Positions 25,099 to 32,541 of a stretch of 55,809 nucleotides of DNA are shown here, in pieces (within the stretch, counting starts at the first letter, position 1; each line of letters begins with the position of its first letter). The stretch spans positions 1-55,809 of the forward strand of contig JAZQNE010000045.1 of the NCBI GenBank assembly GCA_045627185.1, read 5' to 3'. Both the position numbers and the translations under genes were made by a program. Below the pieces are notes generated by a model. That model was not told where the DNA came from. It did no database searches and saw nothing but the letters and a program-made list of their open reading frames with translations. The stretch is from SZUA-448 sp045627185 (GTDB lineage Bacteria; Bacillota; Clostridia; Lachnospirales; Lachnospiraceae).

Positions 25099-26580
25099 TT
25101 AGCTCTGTTTTCTTCTGGGACTTATGTACATTGAGAACGTTGTACCCGTACCCGGGCCGTCGCTTGACACATTGAAGCAGTCTTCATCGCCTGTAAAAAT
25201 CTTAAGTCTGCCAATAACGTTATCCATTCCGATACCGTTTGTAAATTGCCCGGCAGCATCTCTGACATTTCCCTTCATGATCCGGTCAATTGTTTCCTGA
25301 GTCATTCCCTTGCCGTTATCACTGATTGTAATGCAGATGACATCATCAATACGGCAGATTTTCAAGGTAATCTTTCCTTCACCCATCATTTCACGGATGC
25401 CGTGATTTACACAGTTTTCCACTATGGGCTGCAGAATCATGCTCGGGATTTCAACGTCAAGCAGTGACTTGTCAATATCCGCTTCATAGTGAATATCCCC
25501 CGAAAAGCGAACATTCAGAATGTAAATGTAGGTATCAACCAGTTCGGTTTCATCGCGAAGAGTAACCGTCTGGGAGTCATTTTTAACGTTATACCTGAAA
25601 AATTCAGCAACACGCTGAACGTATTCATAGGTTTTGTCGGCACTTTCCATCATGGCAAGCTGTGCGCCGGCATTCAGCGTATTAAACAGGAAATGCGGGT
25701 TAATCTGAGCCTGAAGGTACTTAAGCTGCGCATCCTTCAGATGGTTCTTCATAAGAAGCTCCTGCTCTCTGAGTTCCTGCTCCGTTTCCATGTTTTTTCG
25801 AACCTGCTCGATGTAGTCCTGAATGCTGACAACCATCTGGTTGAAGGCACTTGTTACAACACCTATTTCATCCGATGATGTAATCGGAAGCGGCTCGATG
25901 TCGAAATTTCCGCGTGCGACTTCATCCGCATTATTCTTAAGATCGCGCAAAGGTTTGATGAGCGAATATGTGAGCTGAAGAATAAGCCCTATATTTCCCA
26001 CAATAACAAGCGCCATTACAAGTGTGCTGGCAGTTTCAAACCGGCGGAAGTTCTGAAGCATAAGGCTGTAGTTGCCGGAATTTTCAGCAAACTGCTCATT
26101 GTTCAGACTGTAAATGTATGTTTTGATATAATCGTAAATCTGGGTTGCGCTTTCGTAGCGCTGCCTGTATTTTTCTACGTTTCGTCCACGCTTCGCATCA
26201 ATTGTGGCAGTAACTTCTTCAAGATACTGTTCCGACATGTGTTTGATGTTGCGCTCCATTCTGACAAACGTTTCGCTGGATACACTGTCATTCAGCTCAA
26301 TAATCTTTTCTCTGTAATTTTGTTCACTTCTGTAATAATCCTCAAGATCGTCACTGGTCTTGGTGTTAAGATATCCTCCCATGCACTCCTGCACGCTGTC
26401 AAGCGCAACAGACAGTTCATTCAGATAAATGTTGTCCTGATAGACCAGGTCCATCTTGTCGGACATTGTTTTGATTCCAAGAAGCATCACTGCGTTTACG
26501 GCAAACACAAGCAGATTGGCAAAGAGGGAAATCAAAACCATTTTTGCCTGTAGAGACAGGCCTTTGAAATTATGCCTCAT
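25099..26580 (-). CDS. YesM-type sensor histidine kinase
   Basis: A 493-aa membrane kinase: first helix at about 14-36, extracytoplasmic helical sensor to about 183, second helix at about 184-206, HAMP domain to about 257, then a His_kinase/HATPase module. The phospho-accepting His296 lies in LQAQINPHFLFNTLN and the ATP-binding G box shows DNGKGM and GIGMDNV. The start at 26580 has an AGGGA site and does not overlap the upstream gene; an in-frame start eight codons earlier would. It is flanked by its anchored sugar-binding partner and the YesN-like regulator, a three-component layout in which the binding protein passes the sugar signal to the kinase. Confidence 0.93.
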   Translation of the reverse strand: MRHNFKGLSLQAKMVLISLFANLLVFAVNAVMLLGIKTMSDKMDLVYQDNIYLNELSVALDSVQECMGGYLNTKTSDDLEDYYRSEQNYREKIIELNDSVSSETFVRMERNIKHMSEQYLEEVTATIDAKRGRNVEKYRQRYESATQIYDYIKTYIYSLNNEQFAENSGNYSLMLQNFRRFETASTLVMALVIVGNIGLILQLTYSLIKPLRDLKNNADEVARGNFDIEPLPITSSDEIGVVTSAFNQMVVSIQDYIEQVRKNMETEQELREQELLMKNHLKDAQLKYLQAQINPHFLFNTLNAGAQLAMMESADKTYEYVQRVAEFFRYNVKNDSQTVTLRDETELVDTYIYILNVRFSGDIHYEADIDKSLLDVEIPSMILQPIVENCVNHGIREMMGEGKITLKICRIDDVICITISDNGKGMTQETIDRIMKGNVRDAAGQFTNGIGMDNVIGRLKIFTGDEDCFNVSSDGPGTGTTFSMYISPRRKQS

Positions 26581-26593
26581 AATTTTCCCTGCC

Positions 26594-27640
26594 TCACTGT
26601 ACATTTAAGTATTTGCCGACATTTTCTTTATTAACGATGATAATGTTGGCAGCCTGATATTCACTTGTGTATCCGTAATCAAAAAACTCATTAAGCGCCA
26701 TAATGCTGTATCTTCCGATTTGTTGCATATCTATTGATACCGTTGATTCAATAACGCTTCTGTCAATAGCCTTCAGAATGGCTTCCGAATCATAATAGCC
26801 AAGGATGGAAATCTCACCAACCTTGTTGTAATCAACAACCGCCTGGTACACGCTTGTTGTTGCATCCTCCGTATTGCAGACAAAAATGTCCGGAAGGCTG
26901 TCCTTTTCATATATAAACAGGTCACGGACCGATTCCTCAGTCGCAAATTCGCCCTCATAATCAACATAAACCAGCGAAACATCTATTTTCGGACTTTTGA
27001 AATACTGCCCGTTATATTCGGTTTCTATTGTGTCCTGAATGCCCATGTTAAGCAGGTTCTGCGATGAGTTCTCGCCTTCATCGTTAACAAGAACGGAAAC
27101 CTTTATTTCACTCTTTTTTGCAGCATTGTTTACGGCGATTTTAATGATCTGACGGGCAAATTCCTTTCCAAGGTCATAACTGCTGACACCTACAAATGAA
27201 ACTCTCCGGCTGTTCTTATTGTCCGTGACTGTGGTAACAACCGGAATGCCCTTCAAAACGGCTTCATTTATCAGTTCACGTATTTCGTCGCTTTCATCTG
27301 CTTCAAGAATTATTCCATCCACATCAGAAGCAATGGCAATCCGCATAAGGTCTGCGGTACTGTAATCCTGAGACAGGTTGTCGCCAAGCATTTCAACAAA
27401 GCAGTTGTTATCAAGAGCTGCTTTTAATGCACCCTCATGAATTGATTTTGACATGGATGACCCGCGGTCTCCCGCAATCATAACGTAATAACGGTCGTAT
27501 GTTTTTGCCTCAGCAATCTCCTCTGTCTGCACAAAGAAGTAAATGTAGACATACGCAAGAACGCCTGTGATGATAAAAAACACAGCCGTTGTAAGCCAAA
27601 GATTCACATATTTTCCCGAACGGGCCTTTTTCTCTTTCAT
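26594..27640 (-). CDS. Membrane-anchored periplasmic-binding-protein-like sugar sensor
   Basis: A 348-aa protein with an uncleaved N-terminal transmembrane helix (about 12-35) instead of a lipobox. The rest is a type I periplasmic-binding fold (YYVMIAGDRGSSMSKSIHEGALKAA, later VDGIILEADESDE). The absence of a lipobox and its position before a YesM-type kinase fit a signalling co-sensor rather than a transport subunit. Its ATG overlaps the stop codon of the radical SAM gene (ATGA), with AGAGGA nine bases upstream, so translation is coupled to that gene. The ligand is unknown; a pentose or hexose is likely from the neighbouring transporter. Confidence 0.85.
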   Translation of the reverse strand: MKEKKARSGKYVNLWLTTAVFFIITGVLAYVYIYFFVQTEEIAEAKTYDRYYVMIAGDRGSSMSKSIHEGALKAALDNNCFVEMLGDNLSQDYSTADLMRIAIASDVDGIILEADESDEIRELINEAVLKGIPVVTTVTDNKNSRRVSFVGVSSYDLGKEFARQIIKIAVNNAAKKSEIKVSVLVNDEGENSSQNLLNMGIQDTIETEYNGQYFKSPKIDVSLVYVDYEGEFATEESVRDLFIYEKDSLPDIFVCNTEDATTSVYQAVVDYNKVGEISILGYYDSEAILKAIDRSVIESTVSIDMQQIGRYSIMALNEFFDYGYTSEYQAANIIIVNKENVGKYLNVQ

Positions 27641-28656
27641 TTCATGTGTCCTCTTGCGCATGCAGGCGCTTCATACAGCTTCCCGTGCACGAAATAATTA
27701 TATGATCTGCAGCCGCCGGCGCAATATTTGCCCATTTCGCACTTTTTGCATTTTCCGGTCAGCATTTTTGGGGTGAACTTGCGATTATATGCAAAGTTGT
27801 CCGGGTTCTCCCAGATTTCACGAAGTGTCTGCTTTCTGAGATTGCCTTCATTGAAGCGTTCATCGTACATTGACTCGCAGCCTCTGACATTTCCCACACT
27901 GTCAATACCGACAGATGAAATACCGGCCGAACAGCCCTTGAAATAAGCTTCTCCACTCAGGTTTCCGCGCAGCATTCCTTCGGACTCGGTAAAATAGCCG
28001 ATGTTATCCGCAATACCAAGCGCAAACGGAGCGGTTGGCGCATTTTCCTCAACAAAACGGATAACCATGGCCGTATCAAAAGCGTAATCGACGCCGTTGT
28101 TTGCAGCATTTCCCATAGGTGAACATGACTGGAGCTGCCATGCGTAAATAGGATACTGCCTGAGTGTTTCATAAAGAGACCCAAGCATTACCGAGTTTTC
28201 GCGGTTCAGTGTACTGATTACGGAAACAGGAATTCCCGCATTGCACAGAACACCAATAGCCTTAATTGCACGGTCATAACTACCGTCCTGGCGGTATTTG
28301 TCATGAATATCCTTAGGCCCGTCAATAGATACCGAAACCGATTCAATACCTGCCTCATAAAGGTCTTTTATCAGCTCATCCCTGAAAATAAAACCGTTTG
28401 TTATGATATTAACGTTAACGCCCTGACCTGTAAGCCTCTGTACAATCTGCTTCCAGTCTTTTCGCATGAAAACTTCCCCGCCGATCATGGACACACGGTT
28501 GCATCCGATTTCGGCAAGCTGGTCCGCAATATTCAGGCATTCCTCTGTTGTCAGTTCATTTTCGCGGGCTTTTCCGCCCTTTGAGCCACAATATTTACAT
28601 GAAAAGCAGCATGCAAGAGTTATCTCCCACACACACTTTGTCAGACGAAAATCCAT
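27637..28656 (-). CDS. Radical SAM/SPASM peptide-maturase-like enzyme
   Basis: A 339-aa radical SAM protein. The SAM-cluster motif CX3CX2C is Cys16, Cys20 and Cys23. The C-terminal SPASM domain is complete: Cys242-X12-G-X4-Cys260, then CX2CX5CX3C at 303/306/312/316 and a last Cys at 333, enough for two auxiliary iron-sulfur clusters. This fits peptide-modifying SPASM enzymes (PqqE-, AlbA- and ranthipeptide-type) and also anaerobic sulfatase maturases, but no sulfatase is nearby. The start at 28656 has AGAGGA five bases upstream, 14 bases after the stop of the VYAGP-repeat gene, its probable substrate. Its stop overlaps the next start. The chemistry is not predictable from sequence. Confidence 0.88.
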   Translation of the reverse strand: MDFRLTKCVWEITLACCFSCKYCGSKGGKARENELTTEECLNIADQLAEIGCNRVSMIGGEVFMRKDWKQIVQRLTGQGVNVNIITNGFIFRDELIKDLYEAGIESVSVSIDGPKDIHDKYRQDGSYDRAIKAIGVLCNAGIPVSVISTLNRENSVMLGSLYETLRQYPIYAWQLQSCSPMGNAANNGVDYAFDTAMVIRFVEENAPTAPFALGIADNIGYFTESEGMLRGNLSGEAYFKGCSAGISSVGIDSVGNVRGCESMYDERFNEGNLRKQTLREIWENPDNFAYNRKFTPKMLTGKCKKCEMGKYCAGGCRSYNYFVHGKLYEAPACARGHMK

Positions 28657-28670
28657 AAGCATCCTCTTTC

Positions 28671-29468
28671 TCAGATTTTCTTTGTTACTGCACCGCAATT
28701 CGGACAGAATTTGCTTCCGATGCGAACCATCTCGCCACACTCGCAGCGAATAAATTCGCCGTCTTCAGTGACAATCGTCTCAGGGATTATTTCAACCTTT
28801 TCTCCGCACTCCAGGCAGAACTTTGAGCGTTTCGGAATAAGAGCACCGCATTTCCGGCAATTAATCTGAGGCTCCGGGAACATACCGATAAAACCATTGT
28901 TTATTCTGTCCCCCGGATGTGTCGGCGTAGGCGGATTAAGCTGATCCGGGCCGGCATATACAAGGGCCATGGTCTGTATAGGCGGCATAGGTGCTGCATA
29001 TACTGCTTCGAACGGTGCTCTTTCCCGCGACTTTTTCCATTCCGCGGGAGACATTGCCATTACCGGATGGTCAGGGCCTGCGTACACGGCACCCATGGGG
29101 ATTTTCTTTGTTTTCACTCCGTCAGCCATTCGGGGGCCGGCGTATACTGGGGCCATCGAAGGGTCGTTTTGCATCATCGGAGGCAAAGGCATGACCGTTT
29201 CAGGCTCTTCTGCCCTGTCTCTCTGCTCATAATATTCGGGGCCTGCGTACACATCTTCCATATCATTTACAATCCGGTTCTGTTTTGCAAAATAATCCGG
29301 GCCGGCATATACACACTCCATCGCGTCAACTTTTTGGGGCTCCGGACCCATATAAACACGGCGAGTCCCGATTTTGCGCTTTCCTCTTTCGTCAATTGCA
29401 CGTTCAGGATATTCCTTACCGAATTTCTTTTTGTTTTCATCATCAGAGTTCTTTTTCTTAAACCACAT
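28671..29468 (-). CDS. VYAGP-repeat double zinc-ribbon protein; candidate substrate of the adjacent SPASM enzyme
   Basis: A 265-aa cytoplasmic protein, start supported by AAGGAGG. A charged N-terminus (1-37) is followed by seven repeats: VYMGP at 38, VYAGP at 53, 73, 108, 128 and 170, and VYAAP at 156. Five are preceded by Met at -3, and Asp or Glu often follows. Spacers are 10-30 residues, rich in Pro, Met and charge. Two zinc ribbons end the protein (Cys204/207/218/221 and Cys242/244/255/258). No signal peptide is present. Repeated short cores beside a SPASM enzyme are the hallmark of multi-core modified peptides, but here the constant domain is C-terminal and zinc-binding. I do not recognise an established family. 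An alternative is an unmodified scaffold whose repeats bind a partner. Confidence 0.75.
   Translation of the reverse strand: MWFKKKNSDDENKKKFGKEYPERAIDERGKRKIGTRRVYMGPEPQKVDAMECVYAGPDYFAKQNRIVNDMEDVYAGPEYYEQRDRAEEPETVMPLPPMMQNDPSMAPVYAGPRMADGVKTKKIPMGAVYAGPDHPVMAMSPAEWKKSRERAPFEAVYAAPMPPIQTMALVYAGPDQLNPPTPTHPGDRINNGFIGMFPEPQINCRKCGALIPKRSKFCLECGEKVEIIPETIVTEDGEFIRCECGEMVRIGSKFCPNCGAVTKKI
28947..29357 (-). repeat. Degenerate coding repeats for VYAGP units
   Basis: Seven copies of a 15-nt unit encode VYAGP or close variants within the zinc-ribbon gene. The codons vary between copies (for example GTATATGCCGGCCC and GTGTACGCAGGCCC on the minus strand), so selection acts on the peptide rather than on DNA identity. 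This is not a CRISPR or simple DNA repeat. Confidence 0.8.
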
Positions 29469-29483
29469 ACTGTATCCTCCTTT

Positions 29484-30281
29484 TCATTTCAATGCTCCGT
29501 TCAAAAGTCTTTCGAGCCTGCCCCACATTTCCATTGCTTCTTCGGTAAGCTCCTGTGTATCGGAAATCGAAAATGTATCAAACGGTTCAAAGCTGAACAC
29601 CAGGTTCTTGCTGCCCGCATCAAGAACCTGTATTTCCGAAGGCGGTAAATCCTTCATTTCACGCCATTCATAGCCCTTAATAATGTCTATGGCGCTGTCA
29701 ATCAGCCGCCAGTCCGTTTCTGTCTCCCGTATTTCTTCCTTTGCGCCGTTGTAAGCTTGTTTTCTGCTGCTTACAAGCCACTTTCCGTCTTGGTGTCCAA
29801 GTGATAATTCCGACGATGCTCCCTCCATATCTCCGCCAAATACAATCTCAATACGGACGATATTGTGTACATCCTGCGGATCTTTATATTTCACAAAACG
29901 TTCAATCGTCCTTTTCAGGTCAAAAAACTCATCACCAACAAGGGCTATCTCCCGTTCCGGACTTGTTCCGTCACCGGTGATTGTGCATTTGCATGAACCA
30001 CCGTCAAGGATTTCAGGCTTAAACAGTCTTTTCCCTATTCTCACATAAGAATGTCCGTCAATCTTATTCATCAGAACACGCCACTGCTTTGATGTTATTT
30101 TATCCCTGCAGGAATTTTCTTCGGGATATTTTTCAATTGTCACACGATATTCATCAAGGTCTTTCTCAACATCTATCGAAAAGCAGTCCTGCGAGCTCAT
30201 ACCGTTCGACACAAGCCTGATTCCCGTAATACCCGATGTTTTAATTGATTTTCCAAGTATTTTTCCGAATAAGGGTCTCAT
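29484..30281 (-). CDS. Uncharacterised protein, first gene of the VYAGP/SPASM operon
   Basis: A 265-aa soluble protein with no recognised family. It has two segments of similar texture, each ending in basic/aromatic turns (near ITSKQWRVLMNKIDG and TDWRLIDSAIDIIKGYEW), suggesting an alpha/beta repeat. There is no signal peptide. I place the start at 30281, where AGAGG lies ten bases upstream. An ATG 20 codons upstream (30341) coincides with the predicted transcription start and lacks a ribosome site. The gene ends 15 bases before the VYAGP-repeat gene, so it is probably part of the same system, perhaps as a recognition or partner protein. Confidence 0.6.
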   Translation of the reverse strand: MRPLFGKILGKSIKTSGITGIRLVSNGMSSQDCFSIDVEKDLDEYRVTIEKYPEENSCRDKITSKQWRVLMNKIDGHSYVRIGKRLFKPEILDGGSCKCTITGDGTSPEREIALVGDEFFDLKRTIERFVKYKDPQDVHNIVRIEIVFGGDMEGASSELSLGHQDGKWLVSSRKQAYNGAKEEIRETETDWRLIDSAIDIIKGYEWREMKDLPPSEIQVLDAGSKNLVFSFEPFDTFSISDTQELTEEAMEMWGRLERLLNGALK

Positions 30282-30345
30282 TTCGCCAAAGCCTCTTAAT
30301 CCGCAGGCATTATTTGCCCACTTTATTTTATAAAAACTCATAATA

Positions 30346-30374
30346 ATTTTAGTTATTATTTCTTTCAAAGTCAA
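30346..30374 (-). promoter_or_regulatory. SigA-type promoter of the VYAGP/SPASM/sugar-sensor operon
   Basis: On the minus strand TTGACT (30374-30369) and TAAAAT (30351-30346) are spaced 17 nt. The predicted transcript begins near 30339, leaving a leader of about 58 nt to the start at 30281. The -35 box lies back to back with that of the divergent HAD gene, only ten bases apart. Confidence 0.7.
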
Positions 30375-30384
30375 GGTCAAAGAC

Positions 30385-30413
30385 TTAACAAACCAATAAT
30401 TGTATGGTATGAT
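30385..30413 (+). promoter_or_regulatory. SigA-type promoter of the HAD/MFS run
   Basis: TTAACA (30385-30390) and TATGAT (30408-30413) are separated by 17 nt, about 30 nt upstream of the HAD start codon. Confidence 0.75.
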
Positions 30414-30443
30414 AAACAGAGAATTTTTTGACTCGGAGAAGTT

Positions 30444-31112
30444 ATGTCAGACAAGCTAAAAAGCATTAGAGCCGTCATCTTTGACCTTGACGGAACATTA
30501 ATTGATACAGAAAAAATCTATCGTAAGGTCTGGCCCGAAACAGTTAGGGAAATGGGCTTTGATTTCAGGGATGAGCAGTACCTTGAGCTTCGTTCGCTCG
30601 GCCGTCCGTATGCGCCGCAAAGATTTCTCGAATGGTACGGTCCGTCCTTTGATTACAATGAAGCGCGGAAAATCCGTAACCGGCGCTTTCGGGAAGTTAT
30701 CAGCAGGGACGGAATCTCGCTTCGTCCCGGAGTAACAGAGCTTCTGAGTTATCTTCACGCAGCCGGAATAACCACTGCAATCGCAACAGCCACGGATACG
30801 CAGCGTGCCGCCGAATATCTGCGTACAAGCGGGCTTTCGCCCGATTCCTTCGATGCCGTCATAAGTGCAGCCGATGTTCCCTGTGGCAAGCCTTCACCGC
30901 TTATTTACGAATATGCCTGTGAATATCTGAAGCTGCATCCGTCTGAAGTACTTGCCGTGGAAGATGCTCCAAACGGCATAATATCTGCATTCAGGGCAGG
31001 CTGCAGGGTTGTCATGGTTCCGGACCAGAGTGAGCCTGACAGTGAACTGTATACCATGCTGACAGCCTGTGTAAGAAGCCTTGATGAAATAATCCGTCTG
31101 TTCGAATCATAA
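30444..31112 (+). CDS. HAD-superfamily hydrolase (PgmB/Gph-like subfamily)
   Basis: A 222-aa phosphatase or phosphomutase-like enzyme. Motif I is FDLDGTLIDTE with nucleophile Asp14 and Asp16; motif II lies in IATATDTQRA; motif III includes CGKPSP and motif IV VEDAPNGI. A helical cap (about residues 20-90) makes it a C1-cap HAD of the beta-phosphoglucomutase/phosphoglycolate type. A GGAGAA ribosome site precedes the start. It is followed 15 bases later by an MFS gene in the same transcript. Substrate is not predictable; a sugar phosphate is plausible given the surroundings. Confidence 0.9.
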   Translation: MSDKLKSIRAVIFDLDGTLIDTEKIYRKVWPETVREMGFDFRDEQYLELRSLGRPYAPQRFLEWYGPSFDYNEARKIRNRRFREVISRDGISLRPGVTELLSYLHAAGITTAIATATDTQRAAEYLRTSGLSPDSFDAVISAADVPCGKPSPLIYEYACEYLKLHPSEVLAVEDAPNGIISAFRAGCRVVMVPDQSEPDSELYTMLTACVRSLDEIIRLFES

Positions 31113-31127
31113 TTTCCGGAGGAATAT

Positions 31128-32540
31128 ATGACCAAAGAAAAAGAAATACAAAAACTGCTCAAGCAGAAATCACGTCCCAAGTCACCGTCCTACGGGGTCT
31201 ACATGGTATTGATAATCTGCCTGATTTACATAACCGATGAACTCGCCTCAAACATCTGCAACCAGATGAAAACAGAGGTTGCAAACAATCTGCTTTCAAG
31301 GTTCGGAGACACATCCGTAGGAAAACTTGAACTGCTTTCGCTTGTGTCATATCCGTGCATTGCGATTTCGCTGTTTTACCGCACTCTGTCAGACAGGCTC
31401 GGCAGAAAACCGTTTCTTGTAATCAACACGCTTGGCATGGGCCTTGGAATGTTCATCATATTTGCCTCAAACAACATCCCGGGCTACATAATCGGTTACT
31501 GCATCATATCGTTTTTCGTTCCGCATGACATGCAGGTTGTTTACATAATGGAATCCGCTCCGGACAAACACCGCGCGAAGATTTATTCTACCGTAAAATG
31601 CGTTGCAACTCTTGGCGTAATGCTTATTCCGCTGCTCCGGAAAACTCTTATGACTTCGGGCAGCGAATGGCACAGGATTTTCCTGGTTCCTGCCATAATC
31701 GGTCTTGTTTCCTCATTTTGCGCCCTTCTGTTTGCATCCGAAACAGACGCCTTCATTGATTCGCGCCTGCATTATTTAAGTCTTACCGAAGAGGAGCTCC
31801 GCTCCGAAAAAGATAAAGAAAAAGCAGCACAGGGCGGTTTTTTCGCCGCTTTCAAATATTCCATGAAGCATGCCCAGCTTCGCAATCTCAATCTGCTGAT
31901 GGGCTTCTTCAACCTTGGGTTTATCATCACCATGCACTATCAGGTAATGATGTCCTACGGATATGCGGAAAGCCTGGTTTCTTCAGGTTCTGCGGCAACC
32001 ATTGATGATGCGCTTAAAGTTGTCGAAACAAACCAGATAACGTCCGCCCTTTTCCTGTTTCCTGTAGGAAGTGCCCTGATTCAGCTTATTTCGGGGTTCT
32101 TCTCGGATAAATGGGGCCGTAAGCCTGCATCAGCCGTTATGGCATTTACAACCGTTATCTCCCTGGCAGGCTTTGTCTTCGGAGCACGTTTTGGCATTTC
32201 GCCGTACATCACGGGCCTGTTGAGCGGTGCCTGCGTCGGGAGTTTCTGGGCTTACGGAGATATCAACGTTATGATGATGTCCGAGTCAGCGCCTACAAAT
32301 CTGCGCGCATCGGTGCTCTCATCATGCTATGTTATAAGTGTAATCGGTACGTTTGTCGGAATGGGCATTCTGCTTCCTCTGATGAACATTTTCGGTAACG
32401 GAATTGTTGCGCCCGCAGCGCTCGGAATTGCCATTCCGGGCATGATTGTTTCTCTTGTTTTTCTTTCCAAAACAAAGGAGACGAGCGGTACCGATCTGAA
32501 AACCGTCCCCATTGACTCACTCCCCACGAAAGGAATTTAG
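31128..32540 (+). CDS. Major facilitator superfamily transporter (sugar-porter-like)
   Basis: A 470-aa transporter with about twelve hydrophobic helices. The family motif A appears twice, as SDRLGRKP between helices 2 and 3 and SDKWGRKP in the second half, as in metabolite:H+ symporters and sugar porters. A GGAGG site lies just upstream. Its last 15 codons are unusual: the DNA contains a REP-like half element (32501-32519) that encodes TVPIDS near the C-terminus, so the tail seems to derive from a repeat insertion. The stop is one base before the next gene's start, so the two are co-transcribed. Substrate unknown. Confidence 0.9.
   Translation: MTKEKEIQKLLKQKSRPKSPSYGVYMVLIICLIYITDELASNICNQMKTEVANNLLSRFGDTSVGKLELLSLVSYPCIAISLFYRTLSDRLGRKPFLVINTLGMGLGMFIIFASNNIPGYIIGYCIISFFVPHDMQVVYIMESAPDKHRAKIYSTVKCVATLGVMLIPLLRKTLMTSGSEWHRIFLVPAIIGLVSSFCALLFASETDAFIDSRLHYLSLTEEELRSEKDKEKAAQGGFFAAFKYSMKHAQLRNLNLLMGFFNLGFIITMHYQVMMSYGYAESLVSSGSAATIDDALKVVETNQITSALFLFPVGSALIQLISGFFSDKWGRKPASAVMAFTTVISLAGFVFGARFGISPYITGLLSGACVGSFWAYGDINVMMMSESAPTNLRASVLSSCYVISVIGTFVGMGILLPLMNIFGNGIVAPAALGIAIPGMIVSLVFLSKTKETSGTDLKTVPIDSLPTKGI
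32501..32519 (+). repeat. REP-like half element inside the MFS 3' end
   Basis: Nineteen bases (AACCGTCCCCATTGACTCA) are identical to 132-150, where the same block overlaps the GH53 stop codon. Here it is translated as part of the MFS C-terminal tail and stops 21 bases before the stop codon. Confidence 0.65.
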
Positions 32541-32541
32541 C

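Noticed and set aside
28947..29357. Regularly spaced direct repeats resembling a CRISPR array
   Set aside because: The repeats are short, vary at synonymous positions, have unequal spacers and stay in one frame coding VYAGP. They are protein repeats.
30339..30341. Leaderless start of the first gene of the VYAGP operon
   Set aside because: The ATG at the predicted transcription start lacks a ribosome site, whereas a downstream ATG has AGAGG at good spacing. Kept only as an alternative.
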